Notes: a model not told the origin generated them from the letters alone. Counted from the first letter of the stretch, positions 16,607 to 27,187 are shown. The stretch: DNA of 50,185 nucleotides from Pseudomonadota bacterium (GCA_010031735.1 RGZB01000013.1:1-50185); one strand, 5' to 3'. A program made the numbers and translations.

Positions 16607-18820
16607 ATGGCAAAAAAAGAATCCGAAATCGTCAATGTCGATTTTTCCGAAGCACTTTCGGAACGGTATTTCGCGTATGCGATGTCGACCATCACGTCGC
16701 GTTCGCTGCCCGATGTGCGCGACGGCTTGAAGCCTGTCCATCGCCGCTTGCTCTACGCGATGCTGCAACTGAAACTCGAGCCGACCTCCGGCTATAAGAA
16801 ATGCGCCCGCGTGGTGGGCGACGTCATCGGTAAATACCATCCGCACGGCGATATCGCGGTATACGACACGATGGTGCGCCTTGCACAATCCTTCTCGGTA
16901 CGCTACCCGCTCGTAGACGGCCAAGGGAATTTCGGTTCGGTCGATGGTGATAATGCCGCGGCGATGCGTTATACGGAGGCGCGCCTCACCGAAGTGGCAC
17001 TCGCACTCATGCAGGATATCGAAAGCGACACGGTTAATTTCCGCCCGACCTACGACGGGTCCGAGAGCGAACCGGTGGTGATGCCGTCAGCATTCCCGAA
17101 CCTGCTCGCGAACGGTTCGGAAGGTATCGCCGTCGGTATGGCAACGTCCGTTCCTCCGCATAACGTGGGTGAGATCTGCGATGCGCTCCTGCATCTCATC
17201 AAATCGCCGAACTCCCATCTCTCCACACTTGTCGACTGCATGCCGGGTCCGGATTTCCCGACGGGCGGTGTGCTCGTGGAACCCAAAGAGAATATCCTGA
17301 AGGCCTATGAAACTGGCCGCGGCAGTTTCCGCCTGCGTGCGCGCTGGGAAAAAGAAGAACTCTCGCATGGCCTTTACCAGATCGTCATTACCGAGATTCC
17401 GTATCAGGTGCAGAAAAGCAAACTGATCGAGAAACTCGCCGAAGCTTTCAAAGCGAAGAAACTGGCGCTGCTCGGCAATATCCGTGACGAATCGACCGAA
17501 GATATCCGCATCATCCTCGAGCCGAAATCACGCACGGTGAAACCGGAAATGCTGATGGAGTCGCTGTTTAAACTGACAGATCTTGAAGTGCGCATCCAGC
17601 TCAATATGAACGTGCTCGATGCCAAAGGCTCACCGCAGGTGATGGACCTGCGTGAAGTGCTCCGTGCATTCCTTGACCATCGCCATGAGGTGCTCGAGCG
17701 CAAAGCGAAATTCAGACTCGGCAAGATCGACCACCGCCTGGAAATCCTGGACGGCTTCCTCGTCTGCTACCTGAACCTGGATGAAGTCATCCGTATCATC
17801 CGCGAGGAAGACGAACCCAAAGCGGTGATGATGAAGAAATGGAAACTGTCCGACGTGCAGGTGGATGCAATCCTCAATATGCGCCTGCGTAGCCTGCGCC
17901 GCTTAGAAGAGATCGAGATCAAAACCGAGCACGCCAAACTTTCGGCAGAGAAGAAAGAACTGAAAGCACTGCTCGCAAGCGAAGATAAGCGCTGGGCGGC
18001 GATCGCAGAAGAAATCAAACTGACCAAACAGAAATTCGGTGCCAAGACCGCACTCGGTAAACGCCGTACGAGCTTCGGTGATGCACCGACGACGGATGTG
18101 GTGTCGATCGAGGCCTTCGTCGAGAAAGAGCCGATCACCGTGATCCTGTCTGAACAAGGGTGGATCCGTGCGCATAAAGGCCACTTGGAAGAAGTGGATG
18201 ATCTTAAATTCAAAGAAGGTGATGCGCTGCTCCTCACCATCAAAGCACAGACGACGGATAAACTCTTGGTGTTTGCGACCGACGGGCGCTGCTTCACCAT
18301 CGGCTGCGATAAGCTGCCGGGCGGTAAGGGGATGGGCGAGCCGGTGCGTCTCATGATCGACCTGCCGCAGGAACATGCGATCCTAAGCCTGCGCGTATTC
18401 GAGGCCGGTAAGAAATACCTGGTAGCGTCGAGTGCGGGCAAAGGGTTCATCGTGAAATCCGATGATGTGGTGGCGCAGACACGCCAAGGTAAACAAGTGA
18501 TGAATCTGGACAATGCGAAAATGATCGTCGCAACGCCGGCAGAAGGCGATGCGGTCGCGGTCGTGGGCGACAACCGTAAGCTCCTGGTGTTCATGCTGAA
18601 CGAGATCCCGGAAATGAAACGCGGTGCTGGCGTGCAACTGCAGAAATACAAAGATGGCGGCTTATCGGATGCGAAATGCTTCACGCTGAAAGAAGGCCTC
18701 ACCTGGCAGCTTGGGCAGAACACGCGCAATGAAGCGAGTATGACGGAGTGGATGGGTAAGCGTGCCGGCGCCGGCAAGATGCCACCGAACGGTTTCCCGA
18801 AAACCAATAAATTCAGTTAA
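16607..18820 (+). CDS. parC: DNA topoisomerase IV subunit A
   Basis: 737 aa. Decatenates daughter chromosomes together with ParE. The N-terminus has [20 protein letters not shown] and the quinolone-region [13 protein letters not shown]; the catalytic Tyr122 lies in [11 protein letters not shown]. The C-terminal part (about 500-737) shows imperfect beta-pinwheel repeats ([39 protein letters not shown]). ParC rather than GyrA is supported by length, gene order after recO, and the lack of a clear GyrA-box QRRGGKG. Confidence 0.95.
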   Translation: MAKKESEIVNVDFSEALSERYFAYAMSTITSRSLPDVRDGLKPVHRRLLYAMLQLKLEPTSGYKKCARVVGDVIGKYHPHGDIAVYDTMVRLAQSFSVRYPLVDGQGNFGSVDGDNAAAMRYTEARLTEVALALMQDIESDTVNFRPTYDGSESEPVVMPSAFPNLLANGSEGIAVGMATSVPPHNVGEICDALLHLIKSPNSHLSTLVDCMPGPDFPTGGVLVEPKENILKAYETGRGSFRLRARWEKEELSHGLYQIVITEIPYQVQKSKLIEKLAEAFKAKKLALLGNIRDESTEDIRIILEPKSRTVKPEMLMESLFKLTDLEVRIQLNMNVLDAKGSPQVMDLREVLRAFLDHRHEVLERKAKFRLGKIDHRLEILDGFLVCYLNLDEVIRIIREEDEPKAVMMKKWKLSDVQVDAILNMRLRSLRRLEEIEIKTEHAKLSAEKKELKALLASEDKRWAAIAEEIKLTKQKFGAKTALGKRRTSFGDAPTTDVVSIEAFVEKEPITVILSEQGWIRAHKGHLEEVDDLKFKEGDALLLTIKAQTTDKLLVFATDGRCFTIGCDKLPGGKGMGEPVRLMIDLPQEHAILSLRVFEAGKKYLVASSAGKGFIVKSDDVVAQTRQGKQVMNLDNAKMIVATPAEGDAVAVVGDNRKLLVFMLNEIPEMKRGAGVQLQKYKDGGLSDAKCFTLKEGLTWQLGQNTRNEASMTEWMGKRAGAGKMPPNGFPKTNKFS

Positions 18821-18842
18821 ACGTTTCCAGAGATATAAAACA

Positions 18843-19196
18843 ATGACAGACGACGTGCAGGTCTATTTCAATCCGCAATGCAGCACCTGCCGGAACGGTC
18901 TCTCCCTGCTTGAAGACAAGGGTGTGAAACCGACCCTCGTCAAATATATGGATACGAAAGTCACCGCCGATGAACTCGAGGCGCTGGTGAAAAAACTAAA
19001 AGCGCCTGCGCGTATCCTGCTTCGTGAAAAAGACAAGCTTTATAAAGAGCTTGGTATGGACGACCCAACACTCAGCGACCGTGATATCTTCGCAGCGATC
19101 GTCGAACATCCCTCCCTTCTGCAGCGCCCGATCATCGTGAAGGGCAATAAGGCCATGATCGGCAGACCGATCGAGAAAATGCTTGAGATCCTCTAG
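18843..19196 (+). CDS. ArsC-family thioredoxin-fold reductase
   Basis: 117 aa from ATG 18843. N-terminal NPQCSTCRNGL is the ArsC active-site loop with Cys13 and Arg17. LLREKDKLYKELG, then LLQRPIIV and GRPIEKML supply the other conserved Arg positions. These fit arsenate reductase ArsC/YfgD. No other arsenic gene is nearby, so a YfgD-type housekeeping role is just as likely. It follows parC by 22 bp. Confidence 0.85.
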   Translation: MTDDVQVYFNPQCSTCRNGLSLLEDKGVKPTLVKYMDTKVTADELEALVKKLKAPARILLREKDKLYKELGMDDPTLSDRDIFAAIVEHPSLLQRPIIVKGNKAMIGRPIEKMLEIL

Positions 19197-19241
19197 TTTC
19201 TCTGCCCTGATTTAGAGGCGGATTTCGTTTCCGGCTTCTGG

Positions 19242-19247
19242 TATAAT
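19242..19247 (+). promoter_or_regulatory. -10 box (TATAAT) of FliK-like gene
   Basis: A perfect TATAAT lies 17 bp before the ATG at 19264, with GGAGGA between. No clear -35 hexamer was seen. Confidence 0.45.
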
Positions 19248-19263
19248 CGGTGCAGGAGGATAC

Positions 19264-21015
19264 ATGGTTGAAACCCCGCGTATCAGCAATACCACATCGG
19301 TGACGCCGACCAATACGGCGCGTACGGTACCGGCGCAAGTGCCGCAAGCGATCGCATCGCTCCCTGCGGGAACGGTGCTGAATGCTCTCGTGCTGAAGAA
19401 TGATAAGAACGGTAACGTGGTGATCTCCACCACGCAAGGTGCGTTCACGGTCTCGAGCCCGATACCGCTCAAAGAAGGTGCAACGCTACAGTTGCGTGTA
19501 TATCTCAACCAACCGGTCACGGGCGGCAGCAACAGCCTCACGAGCGCGCAACATTTCCAGGCGCAGATTTTGAGCATCGATGGCAAACCCGCTCCGCTTC
19601 CGACACAGAATCCGAATCCAACCGCTGCTACGACGCAACCTCAGCCGAATACCAATCCACCAACCTCGCAGGTATTGGTCGCGACCGATCCCGCGACAGG
19701 TAAACCTGCACCTATCATCACCGCGGTCAACCAACAGGGCCAGCAGACGCTTGTGGACAATGCCGCGAAAGCGTCGGTGAATACAGTCGTCCCCGCAGCA
19801 GCCACAGTGGTGCGTGTAACCGGGGGTGCCACGCTTCGCGCGGTATTGATTTCACCTGCGCCCGATGCAGAAAACTTCCTGCCGCCGGCAACGACGCCGG
19901 CACTCAGTGCTGCGGCGAAACAAGCGGCGGCGGTGTATGGCAATACCAATGCAGGCAATCCTGCGGCGCAGACCCAGGCACAACCATTACTGAAAGGCGG
20001 TGATGTGCTGGTGTTGAGAGTGGCAAGCCCGCCGACGCTGCCCGGCGCTGCACCCACGGTTTCTCCTACGACGACTACAACCACACTGCTGACTGCAGCA
20101 CAAACGACGACGCAAACTGCAACACCCACCACAGTGCTGCCCCAAAACACATTCATTGCGACGGTGATCGGCACGGAGGCTTCCGGCGAAGCGGTGCTGC
20201 AAACACCTCTCGGCACGATTAAACTGCTCGCACAAAATGAATTGCCGAACGGTGCAAAACTGACGCTCGAGATCGTGAAACTCCAAGCAGGTGAAGCACC
20301 GCTTGCCACGGCCGCACAGGATACGGATGCGTTCTTACCCCCGCCGCTCGATAGTGATCTGACGGAACTTGCAACCTTAGTGAAAACGCAAGGGAGTGCC
20401 GCGCAGCAAGCAGCCCTCGACCGCATCCTGCCGCAGGCGAACGATCCGCAATTCGCAGCGAAACTCCTGTGGTTCTTAACCGGTGTACAGCAAGGGGACG
20501 CAACGCAGTGGATGGGTGCGCAGCTTACGCGCTTCTTAGAGCAGAATGATAAAGTCGGACTGATACAGAAGATACAGAAAGATTTCGGACGTCTCAAACA
20601 AGTATCGACGGAGGGTGTCAGCCAATGGAATACGATGTTCTTCCCGGTGCTGAACGGCAATACGATCGAGCATGGTGCGATGTTCACCCGCCACTATCCC
20701 GCAGACCAGGATGGTAACCAGGAAGATGGTACACGCTTCATCGTTGAGGTCGATTATTCGACCCTTGGGATGGTGCAGCTGGATGGGTTTGTCAAAAACA
20801 AAACGGGCAAGAAGGCATTCGACTTGTTCCTGCGGAGTAAAGAAGCGCTGCCCGATGAAGCACGAAGCGATATCAGCAGCATCTTCTCGACCGCGCTCGA
20901 GATCGGCGGCTTCACCGGCGCATTACAATTCCAGCAGGTGAAGGAATTCCCGGTCGACCCGCTGGTGGATATCAAAGAATTCCAAGCCAAAGGGGCCGGT
21001 GATATCGTGGCATAA
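19264..21015 (+). CDS. FliK-like protein with low-complexity linker
   Basis: 583 aa. Residues 1-100 look folded (LPAGTVLNALVLKNDKNGNVVIST...LKEGATLQLRVY). Residues about 110-300 are a Pro/Thr/Gln/Ala-rich linker, including T-rich runs. Residues 400-583 resemble the FliK/hook-length C-terminal domain: QWNTMFFPVLNG, RFIVEVDYSTLGMVQLDGFVK, FDLFLRSKEALP, GFTGALQFQQV. FliK-type proteins measure flagellar hook length, but no flagellar gene is in the window and alphaproteobacteria keep several non-flagellar relatives. No signal peptide. Confidence 0.6.
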   Translation: MVETPRISNTTSVTPTNTARTVPAQVPQAIASLPAGTVLNALVLKNDKNGNVVISTTQGAFTVSSPIPLKEGATLQLRVYLNQPVTGGSNSLTSAQHFQAQILSIDGKPAPLPTQNPNPTAATTQPQPNTNPPTSQVLVATDPATGKPAPIITAVNQQGQQTLVDNAAKASVNTVVPAAATVVRVTGGATLRAVLISPAPDAENFLPPATTPALSAAAKQAAAVYGNTNAGNPAAQTQAQPLLKGGDVLVLRVASPPTLPGAAPTVSPTTTTTTLLTAAQTTTQTATPTTVLPQNTFIATVIGTEASGEAVLQTPLGTIKLLAQNELPNGAKLTLEIVKLQAGEAPLATAAQDTDAFLPPPLDSDLTELATLVKTQGSAAQQAALDRILPQANDPQFAAKLLWFLTGVQQGDATQWMGAQLTRFLEQNDKVGLIQKIQKDFGRLKQVSTEGVSQWNTMFFPVLNGNTIEHGAMFTRHYPADQDGNQEDGTRFIVEVDYSTLGMVQLDGFVKNKTGKKAFDLFLRSKEALPDEARSDISSIFSTALEIGGFTGALQFQQVKEFPVDPLVDIKEFQAKGAGDIVA

Positions 21016-21378
21016 GTGCTTATTATACCTAAGCGCACCCCGATGATTTGGCGCTAAAAATGGCGGGATTTCAGCAAAAACTATACACATGAAGCATAAA
21101 GCTTCGCCCATAGGTTGAGAAGAAATCGCGCTATCTTAGCAGAAATATAGATTTTCTTTATTTATCAATACCAAGGTCGCGTGTGCATTTGTATAAGAAA
21201 TCGGTTAGCAAGCACAGGAAACTGCAAAAATCTGAAAGTTATCCACAGAATTATCCACTGGTTGTGTGGATGAGTGCACTCGATTAAAATAGCGCAGAAA
21301 TCCTTACAAAAATCACCCGCGTATTTTTTTCTTCGGCCTGGCATTGCTAACCCACATCCAAATCTCTACTAAAGAACT
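21016..21378. other. Gap with DnaA boxes
   Basis: 363 bp. AT-rich stretches (TAGATTTTCTTTATTTATCAA near 21149) precede the DnaA-box cluster listed next. No ORF is credible. Confidence 0.6.
21239..21273. promoter_or_regulatory. Cluster of three DnaA boxes
   Basis: TTATCCACA (21239-21247, exact consensus) and TTATCCACT (21251-21259) are followed by the opposite-strand box TGTGGATGA (21265-21273, one mismatch). Such a cluster either marks a replication origin or a DnaA-regulated promoter; uvrC starts 106 bp downstream. Confidence 0.6.
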
Positions 21379-23241
21379 ATGGACGAGACTTTACCTCCCT
21401 CACGCGGGCCTGCACATGGGCTTGCCATTATCGCCGCGGAAGTCGAAAAACTTCCTGTGACCCCGGGCGTATACCGCATGCTGGGCGAAGACGGGAAATA
21501 CCTCTATGTCGGTAAGGCACGTAACCTGAAAAAGCGCGTGGTGAACTATACGCAGCTGAATCGCCTTTCGGTCAGGATCCAGCGGATGGTGATGGCGACC
21601 GTCAAAATGGAATACACCGTAACGCAGACGGAGGCAGAAGCGTTGCTCCTTGAGGCGAATCTCATCAAGCAGCACCAGCCACGCTATAACATTCTGCTCA
21701 AGGATGATAAATCCTATCCCTATCTCGAGATCGATCTCACGCATGAATACCCGCGTATTGCCAAACACCGTGGCGTGAAGAAAAAGCATGCGCGCTATTT
21801 CGGACCGTTTGCTTCCGCCGCTGATGTGAACAGCGCGCTCGTTTCGCTGCAGAAAAGTTTCCTGCTGCGACCGTGTGCGGATACGGTGTTCCGCAACCGC
21901 ATACGCCCCTGCATGGAATACCAGATCAAGCGCTGCAGCGCGCCATGTGTACGCAAGATCAGTAAAGAGGAGTATGCTGAACTGCTCGAGGAGGCGATGA
22001 AATTCCTCTCGGGCAAAAGCCAGGAGGTGCAGCAAGTACTCGCGGAACAAATGCGGCAGGCAAGTGAGCGGATGCAGTATGAGAAGGCGGCCAGTTTGCG
22101 CGACCGCATCCGGGCACTTACGCAAGTGCAGGCAAAACAATATGTCGAAAGTTCAGCCGTGAAGGACGCGGATGTCGTGGGTGTGTATCACGAAGGCGGG
22201 CAGGTGGCGATACAGGTCTTCTTTTTCCGTGCGGGACAGGCGTTAGGCCACCGTGCATTCTTCCCGCAGCATGCGGAAGAATACCAGGAAGGGGAAGTAC
22301 TCGAAGCCTTCCTCGGTCGGTTCTATCAAACCAATCCGCCCCCGGCACTTGTGCTCTTAAGCCATCAGGTCCCGGAACGTGAGGTGCTGGAAGCGGCGCT
22401 CCGGTTGGTGTCAGAACGCAAAGTGAGTGTCGAGACCCCCGCGCGTGGAGAGAAACAGAAACTCGTACAGGTCGCGGTGATGAATGCCCGTGAGGCGCTC
22501 GAGCGTAAACGCACCGAAGACGCATCGACACAAATGTTACTCAAGGGCCTGGCAAAACTCTTTGATCTGGATACACCGCCCCAACGTATCGAGGTCTATG
22601 ACAATAGCCATATCATGGGTAAACATCCCGTCGGTGCGATGGTGGTGGCCACTGCGGAAGGGTTCCAGAAAAACAGCTACCGCAGGTTCACGGTGGATGC
22701 CGGGTCGCTCACCGGCGGGGATGATTACGCAATGCTGAAAGAGACCCTGACGCGCCGGTTTGCACGACTCAAGACCGAACATCCGGAGCGCGACGCCAAC
22801 TGGCCGGATCTCGTGTTGATCGATGGGGGTGCTGCGCATCTGACGGTGGCAGAAGGTGTGTTCGCCGATCTCGGCATCAACGATATCGTGTTTGTGTGTA
22901 TCGCCAAAGGACCGGACCGTAATGCCGGGCGCGAAGTATTCCATATGAGCACGAAATCGCCCTTCCAGCTGCCGGTGAACGACCCGGTGTTATTCTATCT
23001 TCAGCGTCTTCGCGACGAAGCCCATCGCTTCGCTATCTTCTCGCACCGCGATAAGCGTTCCCGCGCGATCAAGCAATCACTGCTCGATGGTGTGGAGGGA
23101 ATTGGCCCCACACGTAAACGTGCGCTCCTCTCGCACTTTGGTTCCGTGGATGCTATCCGCAAGGCAAGCCCCGAAGACATAGCGAAGGTTCCGGGCATCA
23201 GCCTGAAACTCGCGGAACAGATATTGGGACAATTGAAATAG
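21379..23241 (+). CDS. uvrC: UvrABC excinuclease subunit C
   Basis: 620 aa. Makes both incisions in nucleotide excision repair. It contains the GIY-YIG domain (PGVYRMLGEDGKYLYVGKARNLKKRV, about 28-53), a Cys cluster (RPCMEYQIKRCSAPCVRKI), the UVR motif (MQYEKAASLRDRIRAL), the RNase H-like endonuclease part (IEVYDNSHIMGKHPVGAMVV, LIDGGAAHL) and C-terminal helix-hairpin-helix motifs (GIGPTRKRALLSHFGS, VPGISLKLAEQI). Full length and intact. Confidence 0.96.
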   Translation: MDETLPPSRGPAHGLAIIAAEVEKLPVTPGVYRMLGEDGKYLYVGKARNLKKRVVNYTQLNRLSVRIQRMVMATVKMEYTVTQTEAEALLLEANLIKQHQPRYNILLKDDKSYPYLEIDLTHEYPRIAKHRGVKKKHARYFGPFASAADVNSALVSLQKSFLLRPCADTVFRNRIRPCMEYQIKRCSAPCVRKISKEEYAELLEEAMKFLSGKSQEVQQVLAEQMRQASERMQYEKAASLRDRIRALTQVQAKQYVESSAVKDADVVGVYHEGGQVAIQVFFFRAGQALGHRAFFPQHAEEYQEGEVLEAFLGRFYQTNPPPALVLLSHQVPEREVLEAALRLVSERKVSVETPARGEKQKLVQVAVMNAREALERKRTEDASTQMLLKGLAKLFDLDTPPQRIEVYDNSHIMGKHPVGAMVVATAEGFQKNSYRRFTVDAGSLTGGDDYAMLKETLTRRFARLKTEHPERDANWPDLVLIDGGAAHLTVAEGVFADLGINDIVFVCIAKGPDRNAGREVFHMSTKSPFQLPVNDPVLFYLQRLRDEAHRFAIFSHRDKRSRAIKQSLLDGVEGIGPTRKRALLSHFGSVDAIRKASPEDIAKVPGISLKLAEQILGQLK

Positions 23242-23242
23242 A

Positions 23243-24490
23243 CTAACGGCCTTGCCAGATTTGCGGCTTACCGGTGTGGTCGGTCACCATCTCGATGAAG
23301 CTCTGTTCGCTCTGTGCGAGGCGTAGTCCTGCTTCGCGTTTTGCTTCGGATGAGAGTAAAAGTGCCTGAAGGGTACGAAGCCATTCCGTGCTGTTGCGTG
23401 CGATGTTTTCATGCCCGCACTCGATGCAGGAACCGAGCATCGCATTGCCGAATGCCTGGATGATATGTGCGGTAGGGGAAGTTTGGAAATAACTCATACC
23501 GCGCGAACGATTCATGCGGTTGGTGTTGAGAATCGCGCGCGGATCATGGCCTTGCTGGTCCGGAAAACGGTTACCCGTGATTTCCCACAAAATCTCCGGT
23601 GCATCGCCTGGTCGGGGCAGGTGGCTCACCTCGGGTACAGGACGCGGACCGGGTCCGATCCAATCCAATTTTGCCGATAGTATCTCACGCTTCGGAGGAC
23701 GCGAGACAACGAAAAGCGTGCGTGGATCGACCCAGTGATCCATGATCATGGCTTCCGGCGCCGCGGCAGACAAACGATCCATCAACGCCGCATTCTTCTC
23801 GCTGCGGAAGCGGACAAAATCGTCGTATATCGAAACGAAATGGCCGGTAGGTATATTATGTGGCTTGGCGATGGCATCGGAGGTGGGACAGGCCGTAAGG
23901 CCCATCAATGAACCGGTGCAGGCGACTATCTGCGCTTCGGAATAACCACGCTCCGTCATCAAATGATGGAGGGCATTGCCCACTTGTTGCATGAACACAC
24001 TGCCGAAACTGATGCCTGCAAAACCGGTCTTGCTGAACAGGCGTTTTAAAGCCAGTGTCGCGCTATTCGACTTGGGGGCATCCATGCCCCGCACATCAGG
24101 GATGAACGGGCCCCACATCGCGGTTACGAATTCCATCGCGGGAATATCGAAATGCTTCGCGGGATCATCGTTGAAATTCCGCGTCATGTTCCAGGTGGTG
24201 AATTCGTTCGGGAAGGTGAAGTCGGCGGTGACGATCAATGTCTCATAATCGCCGGGATCGGGTTTTTCAGTGAGTGGGTTGGTCTCGATCATGTTATATA
24301 AAGTGCCGGCCGTGCGGCCTAATTCATCTTCAAGGGTGCTGCCTTTGCGGTTCTCGAAGATCTCGCGGCCCGGGAACATAAACATATAGGCTTTGCCAGG
24401 CGGCAGGCTCGTCACCGGCGTGAAGCCCGTTGCCCGTCGCGACATGTCACGAGAAATATGCCAGATATCAATGTGATGTAGTGGTCCCAT
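23243..24490 (-). CDS. Unknown 415-aa protein with GxSxG motif
   Basis: 415 aa, no family recognised, no signal peptide. Residues 159-163 read GISFG, a nucleophile-elbow-like GxSxG after the hydrophobic-looking stretch TGFA. Aspartates follow in MIMDHWVDPRTLFVVS and there are many His residues, so a serine hydrolase is conceivable. Cysteines cluster in GSCIECGH. It converges with uvrC (1 bp apart) and its start faces a CtrA-type box 25 bp upstream. Real by codon use and length; function unknown. Confidence 0.6.
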   Translation of the reverse strand: MGPLHHIDIWHISRDMSRRATGFTPVTSLPPGKAYMFMFPGREIFENRKGSTLEDELGRTAGTLYNMIETNPLTEKPDPGDYETLIVTADFTFPNEFTTWNMTRNFNDDPAKHFDIPAMEFVTAMWGPFIPDVRGMDAPKSNSATLALKRLFSKTGFAGISFGSVFMQQVGNALHHLMTERGYSEAQIVACTGSLMGLTACPTSDAIAKPHNIPTGHFVSIYDDFVRFRSEKNAALMDRLSAAAPEAMIMDHWVDPRTLFVVSRPPKREILSAKLDWIGPGPRPVPEVSHLPRPGDAPEILWEITGNRFPDQQGHDPRAILNTNRMNRSRGMSYFQTSPTAHIIQAFGNAMLGSCIECGHENIARNSTEWLRTLQALLLSSEAKREAGLRLAQSEQSFIEMVTDHTGKPQIWQGR

Positions 24491-24514
24491 CCTAAGAGCT
24501 TACTCCAGGAATGG

Positions 24515-24530
24515 TTAAGAAAGATTTAAC
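24515..24530 (+). promoter_or_regulatory. CtrA-type box upstream of 142-aa gene
   Basis: TTAA (24515) -N7- TTAAC (24526-24530), with the -10 candidate TAGATT starting 11 bp later at 24541. A GANTC (GATTC, 24543-24547), the CcrM methylation site of alphaproteobacteria, overlaps that -10. The box also reads as TTAA-N7-TTAAC on the other strand, towards the 415-aa gene. Confidence 0.65.
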
Positions 24531-24563
24531 GATTATCTGGTAGATTCAATACGAGGAGAATAT

Positions 24564-24992
24564 ATGGATTTACGTACCATTACCGATGGCCGGTATTCTG
24601 TGACGCGGCGTGATTATATCGAATGGTTCCTGAACGCGGCGGGTTCAAGCGTGGAAGAATTCCGTGCATCCGCCCCCATTTCTGCAGTGGATTTCGGTCA
24701 CTGGTTAGCTGCCAGTTATACGGATGATATGTTCCTGAATACCAGCAGAAACGGTGCAGAAGGACAGAAAGTATATATTACCGCTTCGATGATCACGGGT
24801 AATTTTATTGCTGCCGTTACCGGCGGATTGGGATTGACCGAGGAAGAGAGGGATGTGGTCCGCGCACCCCTGGACCAAGCGAGGAATAGCTTCCCTATCG
24901 GAAGGCAGGTGCTATCACTGATCAAACAGAAGACGCGCGACCCTGATTTGGGTGGAGGCCTTGGTAGCCAGAGCGGTCTGGAACGGAGATAA
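24564..24992 (+). CDS. Unknown 142-aa protein, CtrA-type promoter
   Basis: 142 aa, soluble, no recognised family. Starts MDLRTITDGRYSVTRRDYIEWFLNAAG behind GAGGAGA. The middle is Gly/Ala-rich (IAAVTGGLGLTEEERDVVRAPLDQAR) and the tail is GGGLGSQSGLERR. It is monocistronic: 71 bp from the divergent gene and converging on purL. The promoter has a full CtrA-type box, so expression is probably tied to the cell cycle or motility. Confidence 0.6.
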   Translation: MDLRTITDGRYSVTRRDYIEWFLNAAGSSVEEFRASAPISAVDFGHWLAASYTDDMFLNTSRNGAEGQKVYITASMITGNFIAAVTGGLGLTEEERDVVRAPLDQARNSFPIGRQVLSLIKQKTRDPDLGGGLGSQSGLERR

Positions 24993-24994
24993 CG

Positions 24995-27187
24995 CTACGC
25001 CAGATACTTCGGCAAGGTTGCTTCGTGTGCGGATTTCAATTCCGCAATCGAGATATATTTACCGGAAAGCGAGATACCTTCACCACCCGTATGGCCGATG
25101 ACGGTCACTTCCACACCTTCTTCGGGCGCACGCATCAGGATGCGTTCTGCCATATCGGATTTCGCGGTGATGATATAGCGGCCCTGATCCTCGCCGAAGG
25201 CACGTGCCGCATCAAGTGCGATATCGAGTTCTGCGCCGATGCCACCCGCCATCGCCATCTCGGCAATCGCGACCAACTGGCCGCCATCCGACACGTCGTG
25301 GCATGCCGTCACTAAGCCTTTCTCGATCATAACGCGGACGAAATTACCGTTCTTCTGCTCGATGCCCAGGTTGACCGGCGGCGGGGCGCCTTCTTCGCGG
25401 CCTAAGATCTCACGCAGATAGAGCGAGCTACCCAGATGCCCCTGCATATCGCCGATACGGATGATGACCTCGCCCTCGCCTTTGAATGCAATGGATGTGT
25501 GCTTGCGTGAATCTTTCAGTAAGCCCACACCGCCAATCGCAGGCGTCGGCAGGATCGCGTTGCCGTTGGTTTCGTTATAGAGCGACACGTTACCCGATAC
25601 GATCGGGAAATCGAGCGCTTCGCAGGCCTTGCTCATGCCTTCCAGGCAACCCACCAGCTGACCCATGATCTCCGGCTTTTCCGGATTACCGAAATTGAGG
25701 CAGTTGGTGATAGCAAGAGGCTTCGCACCGACGGCTGTGATATTGCGCCAGACTTCCGCGACCGCCTGCTTGCCGCCTTCGACCGGATCGGCATAGCAAT
25801 AGCGCGGCGTGCAATCCGCCGTGAGGGCGAGGGCTTTACCCGTACCGTGGATACGCACGACCGCAGCATCGCCACCTGGAATCTGCAGTGTATCGTTCAT
25901 CACGCGGTGATCGTATTGTTCCCAGATCCAGCGCTTGCTACAGAGGTCAGGAGTTGCGATCAGTTTTTTCAGCGCTTCTAAGATATCGCTGGCAGAGGTT
26001 TCCGTATTCGGAATGGAAACATTCTCGCGTTTCGGCGTCGGTTTCCACGGACGGTCATAGACCGGCGCCTCTTCCGAGAGCGGACCGATCGGGAGATCGG
26101 CTTCCGTTTTACCGTGCATCTTGATGATCATGCGGCCGGTCTTCGTCACTTCACCGATCACGGCGAAGGCAAGTTCCCATTTCTCGAAGATCCTGCGTGC
26201 GAGGGCTTCTTTCTCCGGCTTTAACACCATGAGCATACGTTCTTGTGACTCGGAGAGCATGATCTCGTAACCGGTCATGCCTTCTTCACGCGTCGGCACT
26301 TTATCAAGGTGCAGTTCGATGCCCGTGCCGCCTTTGCCCGCCATCTCGAAGGAGGAGGAGGTGAGGCCCGCAGCACCCATATCCTGGATCGCTAGGATCG
26401 CATCTTCTTTCATCAGTTCCATGCAGGCTTCGATGAGCAGCTTTTCCGTGAACGGATCGCCCACCTGCACGGTTGGACGTTTCTCCTCGGATGCATCGTC
26501 GAATTCCGCGGATGCCATCGTCGCACCATGGATCCCGTCGCGTCCGGTCTTGGAACCGACATACACCACCGGGCTTCCGACCTTCGAGGCAGCGGAATAG
26601 AAAATCTTGTCTTTAGTGGTGAGGCCCACCGTCATGGCATTCACTAAGATGTTGCCGTTGTAGCTCGGGTGGAACGTACATTCCCCACCCACTGTCGGCA
26701 CGCCGACGCAGTTGCCGTAACCACCGATACCGGAGACGACACCGTTCACCAGATGTTTGGTTTTCGGATGGTTGATATCGCCGAAGCGGAGTGCATTTAA
26801 GTTCGCGATCGGGCGTGCGCCCATGGTGAACACGTCGCGGAGAATACCACCGACACCGGTCGCTGCACCCTGGTACGGTTCGATGAAGGACGGATGGTTA
26901 TGCGACTCCATTTTGAAGATCGCCACCTGGTTATCGCCGATGTCGATGACGCCCGCGTTCTCGCCCGGCCCACACACCACACACTCACCTTTGGTCGGGA
27001 GTTTGCGGAGGTGTTTACGCGTGGATTTATACGAGCAGTGTTCGCTCCACATCACGGAGAAGATGCCGAGTTCGAGCAGGTTCGGTTCACGCCCTAAAAT
27101 GGAAAGGACGCGTTCGTATTCATCGAGTGTCAGGCCGTGGTCTTCGACGATCTCAGGCGTGATCTTTTGGGCGTTCGATTTGCTCAT
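24995..27187 (-). CDS. purL: Phosphoribosylformylglycinamidine synthase subunit PurL
   Basis: 730 aa from ATG 27187, chosen because it overlaps the preceding stop as ATGA; the in-frame ATG at 27220 would run 34 bp into the upstream gene. It is the ATP-dependent synthetase of step 4 in purine synthesis, the small form that works with PurS and PurQ. It has [40 protein letters not shown] and [26 protein letters not shown], and ends [18 protein letters not shown]. Intact. Confidence 0.95.
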   Translation of the reverse strand: MSKSNAQKITPEIVEDHGLTLDEYERVLSILGREPNLLELGIFSVMWSEHCSYKSTRKHLRKLPTKGECVVCGPGENAGVIDIGDNQVAIFKMESHNHPSFIEPYQGAATGVGGILRDVFTMGARPIANLNALRFGDINHPKTKHLVNGVVSGIGGYGNCVGVPTVGGECTFHPSYNGNILVNAMTVGLTTKDKIFYSAASKVGSPVVYVGSKTGRDGIHGATMASAEFDDASEEKRPTVQVGDPFTEKLLIEACMELMKEDAILAIQDMGAAGLTSSSFEMAGKGGTGIELHLDKVPTREEGMTGYEIMLSESQERMLMVLKPEKEALARRIFEKWELAFAVIGEVTKTGRMIIKMHGKTEADLPIGPLSEEAPVYDRPWKPTPKRENVSIPNTETSASDILEALKKLIATPDLCSKRWIWEQYDHRVMNDTLQIPGGDAAVVRIHGTGKALALTADCTPRYCYADPVEGGKQAVAEVWRNITAVGAKPLAITNCLNFGNPEKPEIMGQLVGCLEGMSKACEALDFPIVSGNVSLYNETNGNAILPTPAIGGVGLLKDSRKHTSIAFKGEGEVIIRIGDMQGHLGSSLYLREILGREEGAPPPVNLGIEQKNGNFVRVMIEKGLVTACHDVSDGGQLVAIAEMAMAGGIGAELDIALDAARAFGEDQGRYIITAKSDMAERILMRAPEEGVEVTVIGHTGGEGISLSGKYISIAELKSAHEATLPKYLA

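Noticed and set aside
17767-18807. 346-aa open frame opposite parC
   Set aside because: Entirely antisense to parC, Ser/Arg-rich composition without any motif; a shadow of a GC-rich gene.
19641-20687. 348-aa open frame opposite the FliK-like gene
   Set aside because: Follows the low-complexity linker in antisense (Ser/Val/Ala runs); the plus-strand gene has the promoter and ribosome site.
21016-21378. Firm call of the chromosomal origin
   Set aside because: Only three DnaA boxes and no origin-typical neighbours (hemE, parAB, dnaA, gidA); kept as a DnaA-box cluster.
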